In this document: positions 44,274-51,733 of the stretch, in pieces
Numbering within the stretch: position 1 is the first letter of the stretch
How the letters are laid out: every line of letters begins with the position of its first letter
DNA from: Cupriavidus sp. D384
GTDB taxonomy: Bacteria; Pseudomonadota; Gammaproteobacteria; Burkholderiales; Burkholderiaceae
Assembly: GCF_001652915.1 (NCBI RefSeq)
Contig: NZ_BBQI01000090.1
Location: forward strand, 310,001 to 374,000
DNA length: 64,000 bases
Reading direction: 5' to 3'
Notes under the pieces: model-generated
The model's input: the letters and a program-made list of their open reading frames with translations, nothing else
What the model was told of the DNA's origin: nothing
Database searches by the model: none
Made by a program: the position numbers and the translations under genes

Positions 44274-45206
44274 TCAGCCCAGGCTGCCCGTCACGTCGTC
44301 GAACAGCTCGTCCACCGACAGGCGGCGCAGAATGATGCGCTGGTCCAGCGCCCAGTCGATGGCAAGCTGGATGCCCTTGCGGTTGGCTTCGAGCCCGATG
44401 GGCGGAAAGACGGCTGGCACGCCGCCCTCGGCCTGCGCCCGGCTCTTGACGATCATCCGGTACAGTTCGCGCACGATGTCCGGCCGCTGTTTCGAGATGT
44501 CCTGATGCACCACGAACATGTGGTTGACCGGCACCACGCCTTCGCGCGCAAACCAGTCTCGGGCGGCGTCCTGCGCGTTCGGCACCAGCGTGCGCACGCG
44601 GTCGTCCCGGGGCATGTCCTCGCCCAGCAGCGCGGCCGCCAGCTCGCCGCCGAGCATCATGTCGGGGATCGACGAACCCTTGGGCAGGCGCTGGCAGTTG
44701 GGCGGATCGGCGTACTCGGCCAGATGCCCGTCGTTGAGCGTCATCCAGGTGACCTTGTCCAGGTCCACGCCGTATTCGTGGCGCAGGATGCCGCGGATCC
44801 ACAGCGCGGTGGTCTGGGTGTAGGTACGCACCCCTACCCGCTTCCCCTCGATGTCCTTCGGGTCGAGATGGCCGAAATCGATATTGAAACCGGCGCAGTG
44901 ATGCTGGAAGCGGCCCGAGATCGGCGCAGGCAGCAGCACGTATGGCTTGCCGTAGGCCTTCGCCTGCAGGAACGTGACGATGGCCAGCTCGCCCGCATCG
45001 AACGCGTTCTCGCGCACCATCGCCTTGAAGCCGTTATGCGCGGGCGTGGGGCCGCAGAAGTCCAGCCTGACCCGATCGGACGACACGCGGCCGTCGCGCA
45101 GCGCCTGCGTGACCTTGTACTCGGCCAGGTTGGTGCGCAGCGTGGGCACGCCATCGGGCGCGGCAGTCACGGCGGTGCTGGAAGCCGAAGTCATGGCGGC
45201 CTCCAT
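44274..45206 (-). CDS. 4,5-dihydroxyphthalate-decarboxylase-like protein (copy 1)
   Basis: Up to 310 residues with no signal peptide. The fold is that of Pht5-like decarboxylases, which share the NMT1/periplasmic-binding architecture: FKAMVRENAFDAGELAIVTF, KPYVLLPAPISGRFQHHCAG, LDPKDIEGKRVGVRTYTQTT and ALWIRGILRHEYGVDLDKVTWM. Pht5 removes one carboxylate from 4,5-dihydroxyphthalate to give protocatechuate. The ATG at 45206 overlaps the aldolase stop (TGATG); a second ATG at 45194 has a better GGAGG. A paralogue sits at the head of the operon, so the two may form a heteromer or act on different isomers. Confidence 0.8.
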   Translation of the reverse strand: MEAAMTSASSTAVTAAPDGVPTLRTNLAEYKVTQALRDGRVSSDRVRLDFCGPTPAHNGFKAMVRENAFDAGELAIVTFLQAKAYGKPYVLLPAPISGRFQHHCAGFNIDFGHLDPKDIEGKRVGVRTYTQTTALWIRGILRHEYGVDLDKVTWMTLNDGHLAEYADPPNCQRLPKGSSIPDMMLGGELAAALLGEDMPRDDRVRTLVPNAQDAARDWFAREGVVPVNHMFVVHQDISKQRPDIVRELYRMIVKSRAQAEGGVPAVFPPIGLEANRKGIQLAIDWALDQRIILRRLSVDELFDDVTGSLG

Positions 45207-46063
45207 CAGTAGCCTGCCATCTCGCGCGCCGCGCCGGCCACGCCGTAGCTCTTGAGCGGCGCCGACATCAGCATGCGGTAGCCCTCCTCCAGCAGCCGCT
45301 TGTGGTTCTTGGCGTTGACGTGCGGATTGCCCACCACCACGTCGTGCTTGCGGCAGGTCTCCACGATCTGGCGCATCGCGTCGGCCACCTCGGGGTGGTC
45401 ATACTGGCGCGGAAAGCCCAGTTGCTGGCTCAGGTCGCCTTCGCCGATCAGGATGAAGCCGATGCCGGGCACGTTTGCCAGCATATCGTCGAGGTTCTCG
45501 ATGGCCTCGGTGCTCTCGCACATCAGTCCCACCAGGATCTCGCCCTCGGGTGCCAGCGGCCAGACGTCGGCGCGGCGGTAGTATTCGGGCATCGACAGGC
45601 CCCAGTAGCGCGCGGCGTTGGCCGGGCCGTCGCCACGAATGCCCTTGGGCTCGTACAGCGGCGCGTGCTTCGGCCGTGCGTAGCGGCAGGCGGCCACCGC
45701 GTTGTAGGCCTGTTCCACCGTCGACACGTGCGGCCAGATCACACCGTAGCAGCCACGGTCCAGCACCTGCTTGGCGAACGACTGGTTCATCTCGGCGCCG
45801 TTGGCGGGGATGCGCGCAATCGGGGTCACGCCCGGCGCCATCGAACCGCGTTCGGCGATGGCCTTGCGGTTCAGCATGTACTGCAGCGCGTCGCCCAGCG
45901 CCGATACGTCGTACGGGTTGTGTTCCATCTCGAACACGACGCCGTCATAGGGCGCATCGCTCATCTCGATGGCGGTCTGCTTGTCCAGCTTGGAGAATGC
46001 CGCGTAGGCGGGCTTGCCCGATTCGAAGGCGCGGATGATGCCGTTCAGGCGGTTGTCGCTCAT
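45206..46063 (-). CDS. HpcH/HpaI-family aldolase
   Basis: A 285-residue protein with the class II aldolase/citrate-lyase beta fold: APYDGVVFEMEHNPYD, GVTPIARIPANGAEMNQSFA, YGVIWPHVSTVEQAYNAVAA and GLMCESTEAIENLDDMLANV with metal ligand Glu, then GEGDLSQQLG with metal ligand Asp. Family members split 4-hydroxy-2-oxo acids into pyruvate plus an aldehyde or oxo acid. In this operon it is the natural candidate for the last step, cleaving 4-carboxy-4-hydroxy-2-oxoadipate or a similar product. It overlaps the next gene by 1-3 bp. Confidence 0.87.
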   Translation of the reverse strand: MSDNRLNGIIRAFESGKPAYAAFSKLDKQTAIEMSDAPYDGVVFEMEHNPYDVSALGDALQYMLNRKAIAERGSMAPGVTPIARIPANGAEMNQSFAKQVLDRGCYGVIWPHVSTVEQAYNAVAACRYARPKHAPLYEPKGIRGDGPANAARYWGLSMPEYYRRADVWPLAPEGEILVGLMCESTEAIENLDDMLANVPGIGFILIGEGDLSQQLGFPRQYDHPEVADAMRQIVETCRKHDVVVGNPHVNAKNHKRLLEEGYRMLMSAPLKSYGVAGAAREMAGY

Positions 46064-46100
46064 GGTGTCTGTTCCTTGACGAATGTGTGAACCAGGCCGG

Positions 46101-47081
46101 TCAGGCCTTCCAGTACATGAAGCCCATGCCCTCGCCGGTGCCGGCCGGCGTGCGCCAGCACGGCACGTAGTCCACCAGCGTCATGGCGGCGCCGGTTTCC
46201 TGCAGCGCCTTCATCACGCTGACGTAGAGCTTGATCTCGGAGGTGCCCGACTGGTACGAGCGGTTGTCCACGGCGGCCAGGCCGTCGTAGTCGTAATCGG
46301 CCAGCATCTTCATGATGCGGTGGTCGAATTCCTCGTCGTTGACGAAGTGCGACAGCCCGCCCGATGCGAAGATGCCCACCCGCACGTCTTCGGGCCACGC
46401 CGCGATGGCATCGCGCAGCACGCGGCCGAACTCGATGCAACGCGACATCGACGGCTGCGTCGGCGGGTAGAAGCAGTTCATGATCACCGGCACATGCGGC
46501 GGCGGGTTGTCGCCCATGATCTGGTGGTAGACAAAGCTGTACGCGTGCGGCACCACCGGGTACTCGGGCAGCGGCTTCATCCACACGTTGTCGGGCCAGG
46601 CGAACAGATCGGTCAGGTCGAAGTTCTCGCGCTGGAAGTATTCGATCAGGTAGGTCGCCAACTGCGGATGGCACGGGTGCACCACATGGTGATCGGGCGC
46701 GTAGACGGCGCGCTGCGGCGGGCCGTTGTGCACTTCCTTGCCGCTGTAGATCGCAATCGACGGCGAGAAGTCCGTGAAGATTTCCTTCTGGTCCTTGCCC
46801 AGGATGATCGCCACGTCGATATCGGCCTCCCGGTATGCGGCGGCCATTGTGTCCAGCGCCACGCGGCAGCGCGCGGCCCGCGCGGTGCGCTCTTCCAGCG
46901 TCAGGTATTTCTCGAAGGCGGCCTCGCGGTGCGCCTCCAGTTCAGGGTACGTCCAGGTACGGTTGCGGAACCACAGCTCGGGGTTGGCGCGGTCGCGCTC
47001 GCCGTTCTTGAGCCAGTCCTCGGGAGCCTGGCCGAGCATGCCGCTATGCGGTACGGCCATCCCGAATACGATTTTCGCCAT
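46101..47081 (-). CDS. Class III extradiol ring-cleavage dioxygenase (LigB superfamily)
   Basis: A 326-residue protein. The N-terminal FGMAVPHSGMLGQAPE places the first iron-ligand histidine at residue 12, as in LigB. DVAIILGKDQKEIFTDFSPS, HPCHPQLATYLIEYF, VPVIMNCFYPPTQPSMSRC, FASGGLSHFVNDEEFDHRIM and the Glu in SGTSEIKLY complete the site. Family members (protocatechuate 4,5-, gallate, 3-O-methylgallate dioxygenases) open the ring next to the hydroxyl pair. There is no LigA small subunit in the window and no fused LigA-like domain, which is unusual and speaks against a standard LigAB enzyme. Confidence 0.88.
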   Translation of the reverse strand: MAKIVFGMAVPHSGMLGQAPEDWLKNGERDRANPELWFRNRTWTYPELEAHREAAFEKYLTLEERTARAARCRVALDTMAAAYREADIDVAIILGKDQKEIFTDFSPSIAIYSGKEVHNGPPQRAVYAPDHHVVHPCHPQLATYLIEYFQRENFDLTDLFAWPDNVWMKPLPEYPVVPHAYSFVYHQIMGDNPPPHVPVIMNCFYPPTQPSMSRCIEFGRVLRDAIAAWPEDVRVGIFASGGLSHFVNDEEFDHRIMKMLADYDYDGLAAVDNRSYQSGTSEIKLYVSVMKALQETGAAMTLVDYVPCWRTPAGTGEGMGFMYWKA

Positions 47082-47117
47082 AAGGATTCTTCAGAAGATT
47101 GATGGGTTCAGGGGTGT

Positions 47118-48437
47118 TCAGGCCTCGGCAGCATGCGGGCGCTCCTGCGCCTCGGTCAGCCGTGGCGCCCATTCCGGGCGAAACAGGATGGCGGTAGCCA
47201 GCGCGCCGATCACCAGGAAGACCAGGATCACCAGCATCGGCAGGTCGTAGCTGCCGCTCACGTGCAGCAGCCAGCCCGACAGGCTCGCCGCCACGCCGCC
47301 GGCCAGGCTGGTAGCCACCTGCTGCACGCCGGTCACCAGGCCGATGGCAGGTTTCGGGATCAGCGTCAGGCGCGACAGCGCCAGGTTGTTGGCCGTGGTC
47401 AGGCCCAGCAGCGACAGCGACAGCACGTTCCAGAACAGCGCCATCTCCAGCGACCTGGCCTGGGCGCCCAGCAGCACCGTGCAGCCGCCGATAAAGCCGC
47501 CGATGATGAAGATCTTGCGCACCCGCACCGCGTCGTGGCCCCGGGCGATGATCCGATCCGCGGCCCAGCCCGCCACGGCGGCCACGATGGCAATGCCCGC
47601 GAAGCTGACAAACGTGTAGACGCCCGACTCCTTGAGCGACAGCCCGCGTTGCTCCACCAGGTAGGCCGGCATCCAGCTCATGCAGTAGAACGTGAAGTAG
47701 CCGTAGCAGAAGTTCGTGATCAGGCCACCCCACACCACCGGACTTGCCAGGATGCTGCCCAGCGACACCGCGCTGGCCTTGCGATGCGCCACCGCCAGCT
47801 CCGCCTTCGACGGAAAGTCGTTGCGCACCAGCACCAGCCACGGCGCCAGCCAGATCAGGCCCACCACGCCTGTCGCCACGAACATGAACTGCCACGAGTA
47901 GTTGACGATCAGCCAGGCTCCGACCGGTGCGCCAATGGCCGGGCCGAACTTGTTGCCCATGGCAAGGATGCCCACGGCCAGGCCGTTCTGGCTTTCGTCG
48001 AAGTTGTTGCGGATCCAGCGGTAGCTGGCCGGAATGACGATGGCCTCGGCCATGCCGATGACCAGCCGCATCGCCACCAGCCCTGCCAGCGCGGTGACCG
48101 CGCCCATCAGCGCCGTTGCCACGCACCAGGCGGCAAAGCACAGCGCGTAGGGCCATTTCACGCCATAGCGGTCGGCCACCCAGCCCATCGGCACCTGGAA
48201 CAGGCCGTACGACCAGAAGAAGGCCGAGTTGATCCAGCCGCGATCCACGCTGGACAGCCCGAACTCCCTGACGAAGGCCGTATCGGCCAGTGCCGACGCG
48301 ATACTGGTGCGGTCGACAAAGGAAATCAGTACGCCGGTGGCGAGCAGCGCCAGAATCGTCCACCGGCTCAGCGCCTGCTGTGGCGGCTGGGTCGATGACG
48401 ATGCCGATGCCGACCGCGTTGATTGGGTTGTCTCCAT
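47118..48437 (-). CDS. MFS transporter, aromatic/organic anion type
   Basis: A 439-residue twelve-helix carrier. GVLISFVDRTSIASALADTA and the loop GLFQVPMGWVADRYGVKWPY after TM2 are typical of the ACS/phthalate-glucarate group. The start at 48437 (METTQST) is preferred; upstream in-frame residues look non-coding. It is embedded in the aromatic operon between the amidohydrolase and dioxygenase genes, so it should import the operon's substrate across the inner membrane. Confidence 0.9.
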   Translation of the reverse strand: METTQSTRSASASSSTQPPQQALSRWTILALLATGVLISFVDRTSIASALADTAFVREFGLSSVDRGWINSAFFWSYGLFQVPMGWVADRYGVKWPYALCFAAWCVATALMGAVTALAGLVAMRLVIGMAEAIVIPASYRWIRNNFDESQNGLAVGILAMGNKFGPAIGAPVGAWLIVNYSWQFMFVATGVVGLIWLAPWLVLVRNDFPSKAELAVAHRKASAVSLGSILASPVVWGGLITNFCYGYFTFYCMSWMPAYLVEQRGLSLKESGVYTFVSFAGIAIVAAVAGWAADRIIARGHDAVRVRKIFIIGGFIGGCTVLLGAQARSLEMALFWNVLSLSLLGLTTANNLALSRLTLIPKPAIGLVTGVQQVATSLAGGVAASLSGWLLHVSGSYDLPMLVILVFLVIGALATAILFRPEWAPRLTEAQERPHAAEA

Positions 48438-48531
48438 GTCTTCTATTTGGAATGCACTGCGATGCTTCATGCAGGCCGCCATCGGCGGCGGCCTGCCCCT
48501 GCTGCGCTGCCGCCCCGCAAGGGCGGGCAGA

Positions 48532-49386
48532 TCAGGCCAGGCCCGGATAGAGCTTTTGCGCGGTCTTGCCAAAGATCCACGCGCGCTCGGTCTCGTTCAG
48601 GCAGGCCAGCCCTTCGCGCGCCGTTGCCAGGATCTCGGCCAGCGTGCCCGGCGAGGTCGGGAAGTTCGATCCCCAGGCAAGCCGTCCCGCGCCAAAGGCC
48701 TCCACCACGCGCGGGAAGAACGTCTCGGCGCTGGCGCGCTCCTTCTTCACATCGCCGAAGATGCGCGGCGTGAGCTTCAGGTAGATGTTCTCCAGCGCCG
48801 CCAGGTCGAACAGGCTTTGCGCGTTCGCATACGGCGGGCCGTCGGCCACTTCGGGACGGCCCAGGTGATCGAGCAGGATGCGCACCGTGGGAAAGCGCTT
48901 CGCCAGCGCCGTCACCTGCGGCAGCCCCACCGGACCGGTCTGGATGCACATCGTCAGCCCCAGTTCGCCACACATCTCCCAGGCCGGAAACGCGCGCGGA
49001 TCGTCCAGTTCGCTCGGATCGAAGTCCTTGGTGCTGCCGCCCGTGAACAGGCGCAGGCCGGCCAGGCCGCGCTCCACCCACTCGCGGATGCGCTGCGGCG
49101 CGTCGGGCTGCAGCACGTCGACCGAGCCCACCGCGACCAGCCGCCCGGCATACTGGTTGCAGCCGTCCACCACGTAGCTGTTGTCGAAGCCGTACGTGGT
49201 GGACGAATGCACCACCGCGGCCCTGGCAACGCCAGCCGCATCCATCGCGGCGATCAGCGTCTGGACCGTGGTGGGCCGCTCCTTCGACCATTCCGAGCGC
49301 TTGCCGAACAGCGGTGCCGGCGGATACCGTTCCTCGTCGTCGGAAATGATGTGCGGGTGGATATCGATGATCTGTTGCGATGTCAT
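48532..49386 (-). CDS. Amidohydrolase-2 protein, 2-pyrone-4,6-dicarboxylate lactonase-like
   Basis: A 284-residue TIM-barrel amidohydrolase: IIDIHPHIISDDEERYPP with the HxH pair (His10, His12), VVHSSTTYGFDNSYVVDGC, LAGLRLFTGGSTKDFDPSE, VRILLDHLGRPEVADGPPYA and RLAWGSNFPTSPGTLAEIL with the late aspartate/asparagine region. This is the LigI-type group, which opens lactones of ring-cleavage products. The ATG at 49386 overlaps the hydratase-like stop (ATGA). In the standard 4,5-cleavage route it would make oxalomesaconate, the substrate of the preceding gene's product. Confidence 0.85.
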   Translation of the reverse strand: MTSQQIIDIHPHIISDDEERYPPAPLFGKRSEWSKERPTTVQTLIAAMDAAGVARAAVVHSSTTYGFDNSYVVDGCNQYAGRLVAVGSVDVLQPDAPQRIREWVERGLAGLRLFTGGSTKDFDPSELDDPRAFPAWEMCGELGLTMCIQTGPVGLPQVTALAKRFPTVRILLDHLGRPEVADGPPYANAQSLFDLAALENIYLKLTPRIFGDVKKERASAETFFPRVVEAFGAGRLAWGSNFPTSPGTLAEILATAREGLACLNETERAWIFGKTAQKLYPGLA

Positions 49387-50423
49387 GCCAGGGCTCCCTG
49401 CTTGGCGCGTGCCTTCAGGCGGGCATCCAGGCGCGGGTACACGCGGCGCGCATTGCCTTCGAAGATGTTGTAGCGGTCGGCATCGCTGAGCGCCGCGCAG
49501 GCGTCCAGATAGCGCTTGGTGTCGTCGAAGTTGTGGCCGGTGTCGGGGTCCTTGCCGCGCACCGCGCCGATCATCTCCGAGCCGAACAGCACGTTGCTGG
49601 ACGGAATCACCTTGGTCAGCAGTTCCACGCCGGGGTGGTGGTAGACACACGAATCGAAGAACACGTTGTCGAGCAGCCCTTCCAGCGGACGCTCGCGCAT
49701 TTCCAGCGACATGCCGCGATATCGGCCCCAGTGGTAAGGCACCGCACCGCCACCGTGCGGAATCACGAGGCGCAGCGTGGGAAAGTCCTTGAACAGGTCG
49801 CCCTGCAGCAGCTGCATGAAGACCGACGTATCGGCGTTCAGGTAGTGCGCGCCCGTGCCATGGGCGCACGGGTTGCACGACGCCGCCACGTGGATCATGG
49901 CCGGCACGTCCAGGTCGACCAGTGCCTCGTAGAGCGGATACCACGAGCGGTCGGTCATCGGCTTGCCGGTCCAGTAGCCGCCCGACGGGTCGGGATTCAG
50001 GTTGCAGCCGACAAAGCCCAGCTGCTCCACGCAGCGGCGCAGTTCGGGAACGCAGTTGGCCGGATCGGCGCCGGGCGACTGCGGCAACTGGCACACCGGC
50101 GCGAAGTTGTCGGGGTACATCTCGGTGACGCGGTAGACCAGATCGTTCGAGATCTCGGCCCACTCCAGGCTGGTGCGCTCGTTGCCCAGGTGGTGGCTCA
50201 TCAGGCCGGCAATCGGCGAGAACAGCGTAAGGTCGCTGCCGCGCTCCTTCTGCAGTCGAAGCTGGCCGTTGCCAACGCCTTCGCGGATTTCGTCGTCGGA
50301 CACATGCGCGCCCGACAGCGGCGGCGCGTTGGCGATGTCGTCGGCGCTATCCACCTGTTTGGCGCGCCAGGCGCGGAACGATGCGGGGACGGTCGTGAAA
50401 TGACCGTGGCAGTCGATGATCAT
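49383..50423 (-). CDS. Amidohydrolase-2 protein, 4-oxalomesaconate hydratase (LigJ)-like
   Basis: A 346-residue protein beginning MIIDCHGHFTTVPASFRAW (HxH metal ligands at His6 and His8). It also has GSDLTLFSPIAGLMSHHLG, FAPVCQLPQSPGADPANCV, GFVGCNLNPDPSGGYWTGKP, LVIPHGGGAVPYHWGRYRGM and NVLFGSEMIGAVRG. The N-terminus and length match LigJ of the protocatechuate 4,5-cleavage pathway, which hydrates oxalomesaconate to 4-carboxy-4-hydroxy-2-oxoadipate. Its stop overlaps the next gene's start, so the two amidohydrolases are coupled. Confidence 0.87.
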   Translation of the reverse strand: MIIDCHGHFTTVPASFRAWRAKQVDSADDIANAPPLSGAHVSDDEIREGVGNGQLRLQKERGSDLTLFSPIAGLMSHHLGNERTSLEWAEISNDLVYRVTEMYPDNFAPVCQLPQSPGADPANCVPELRRCVEQLGFVGCNLNPDPSGGYWTGKPMTDRSWYPLYEALVDLDVPAMIHVAASCNPCAHGTGAHYLNADTSVFMQLLQGDLFKDFPTLRLVIPHGGGAVPYHWGRYRGMSLEMRERPLEGLLDNVFFDSCVYHHPGVELLTKVIPSSNVLFGSEMIGAVRGKDPDTGHNFDDTKRYLDACAALSDADRYNIFEGNARRVYPRLDARLKARAKQGALA

Positions 50424-50442
50424 GATGCGTTTCCGTATGGGT

Positions 50443-51417
50443 TCAGCGGGCCAGCGGGTCCACGAACAGTTCGTGGACAGCCATGCGGCGCGGGGTCAGG
50501 CCCTGCTTGAAAGCCGTGGCTTCGAGCGTTTCGATGGTCTTGATGTTTTCCGGCAGGCCGTAGGGCAGCGGATCGTGGCCGACGATCTTGCGAAGTTCCA
50601 GATACTTCCTGTCGCTGGCGCTGGTGGCCTCGCCGGCATCGAGCCGGGCCAGCCATTCCTGCTTGGCCTGCGCAAAGGCGTCGTAGATCGACCTGGCAAT
50701 CCACGGGTGCTCGGCCAGCACCGAATCCTTGACCACGATGGTCCCGTGCATCGGATAGACGCCGGTACGCGCGTAGTACTCCGATTCCAGTTCGGCCGCG
50801 TTGGGCAGCAGGTCCGGGTAATCGGCCTCGACTTCCTTCCAGCCGCCGGTCGGCGCGCCGGTGCGCCCGATGCCGGCCGCTGCCGCAAAGCCGGCCACCA
50901 GTTCGCCGCTGGCCATCATGTCGGCCAGCGATTTGCCAGCCGGGGCGTGGATCACGTTCGACGGCAGCTCCAGCTGCGTCACGTGCTCTTCGTCATCGAC
51001 CACCCAGGTCACCTTCGAGGCATCGAGCCCGAATTCGTCGATCAGCACCTGGCGCGTCCATACGCCGGTGGTCACCGAGTAGGCGCGCACGCCCACCTGC
51101 TTGCCTTCGAGGTCTTTCGGATGCCGGATGCCGGCATCGGGCCGCACCAGCAGCCCGCCGTGGTGGAAGCGGCGCACCACGAAGACCGGCAGCGCCACGA
51201 ACGGCGCGCCGTAGGCACGGGCAATGATGTAGGTGGTGGGCGCCAGTTCGCAGACATCGAACTCGACATCGCGCACCATGCGGCGGAAGGCGCCGATCTG
51301 CGGCTGCACCGTGATGAATTCGGCATCCACGCCTTCGATGGGAATGGTGCCGTTGCGGATGGCCGAGGTATGCGGGTGCTCGGCAATCGCGATCTTGAGC
51401 GGGACTTTCTTTGCCAA
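50443..51417 (-). CDS. 4,5-dihydroxyphthalate-decarboxylase-like protein (copy 2)
   Basis: A 324-residue protein without a signal peptide: LKIAIAEHPHTSAIRNGTIP, IEGVDAEFITVQPQIGAFRR, MVRDVEFDVCELAPTTYIIA, RHPKDLEGKQVGVRAYSVTT and MHGTIVVKDSVLAEHPWIAR. It is the same Pht5/NMT1-like family as the gene at 44.3-45.2 kb but clearly diverged from it. The start is TTG at 51417 with AAGGAG six bases upstream. It heads the operon, 104 bp downstream of element copy B. It probably performs the entry decarboxylation, alone or with its paralogue. Confidence 0.85.
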   Translation of the reverse strand: MAKKVPLKIAIAEHPHTSAIRNGTIPIEGVDAEFITVQPQIGAFRRMVRDVEFDVCELAPTTYIIARAYGAPFVALPVFVVRRFHHGGLLVRPDAGIRHPKDLEGKQVGVRAYSVTTGVWTRQVLIDEFGLDASKVTWVVDDEEHVTQLELPSNVIHAPAGKSLADMMASGELVAGFAAAAGIGRTGAPTGGWKEVEADYPDLLPNAAELESEYYARTGVYPMHGTIVVKDSVLAEHPWIARSIYDAFAQAKQEWLARLDAGEATSASDRKYLELRKIVGHDPLPYGLPENIKTIETLEATAFKQGLTPRRMAVHELFVDPLAR

Positions 51418-51497
51418 CTGCTTCTCCTTTGGGTATCTCGCGTCCGCCGCACCAGATCACGGGGCTGGCACCGGACGCGTCGTCTCGATGGAGAGCA

Positions 51498-51564
51498 AGA
51501 ATATTGAGCACGCAGCGCCGCGTCCCTACACAAAACAGAGATTCACTGGGACTTTTGTGAACGG
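51498..51564 (-). promoter_or_regulatory. Shared operator/promoter element, copy B (large aromatic operon)
   Basis: On the minus strand AAAGTCCCAGTGAATCTCT leads into GTTTTGTG (51536-51529), TAGGGACG, and a -10-like TATTCT at 51503-51498. The arms GTCCC and GGGAC pair, replacing the GTGCC/GGCAC arms of copy A, so both arms changed together. It points at the operon start at 51417. Confidence 0.72.
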
Positions 51565-51630
51565 ACGCGAAGTCGGGGCACAATGGCCGCCACAGGCCCA
51601 CGCGCGCGGCTAGGGGTCATCCCTGAGCCG

Positions 51631-51691
51631 GACAGGAAGTGCCAGCAAAGCTGCGTTTTGTGCAAGGACGCACGGCCAGGCGTGGCCTACG
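51631..51691 (+). promoter_or_regulatory. Shared operator/promoter element, copy C (lactonase gene)
   Basis: AAGTGCCAGCAAAGCTGC is followed by GTTTTGTG (51653-51660), CAAGGACGCAC and a -10-like TACGCT at 51686-51691, the same 25-nt offset as in copies A and B. It points at the lactonase ATG at 51734. Copies B and C face away from each other within the 316-bp divergent gap 51418-51733. Confidence 0.72.
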
Positions 51692-51733
51692 CTTCTCGCG
51701 CTGAAATCACCCTGACACCACACGAAAAGAACA

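Noticed and set aside
44274-45206. ABC-transporter substrate-binding protein
   Set aside because: The fold is related, but there is no signal peptide and no ABC genes, and the enzyme-gene context favours the Pht5-like decarboxylase branch.
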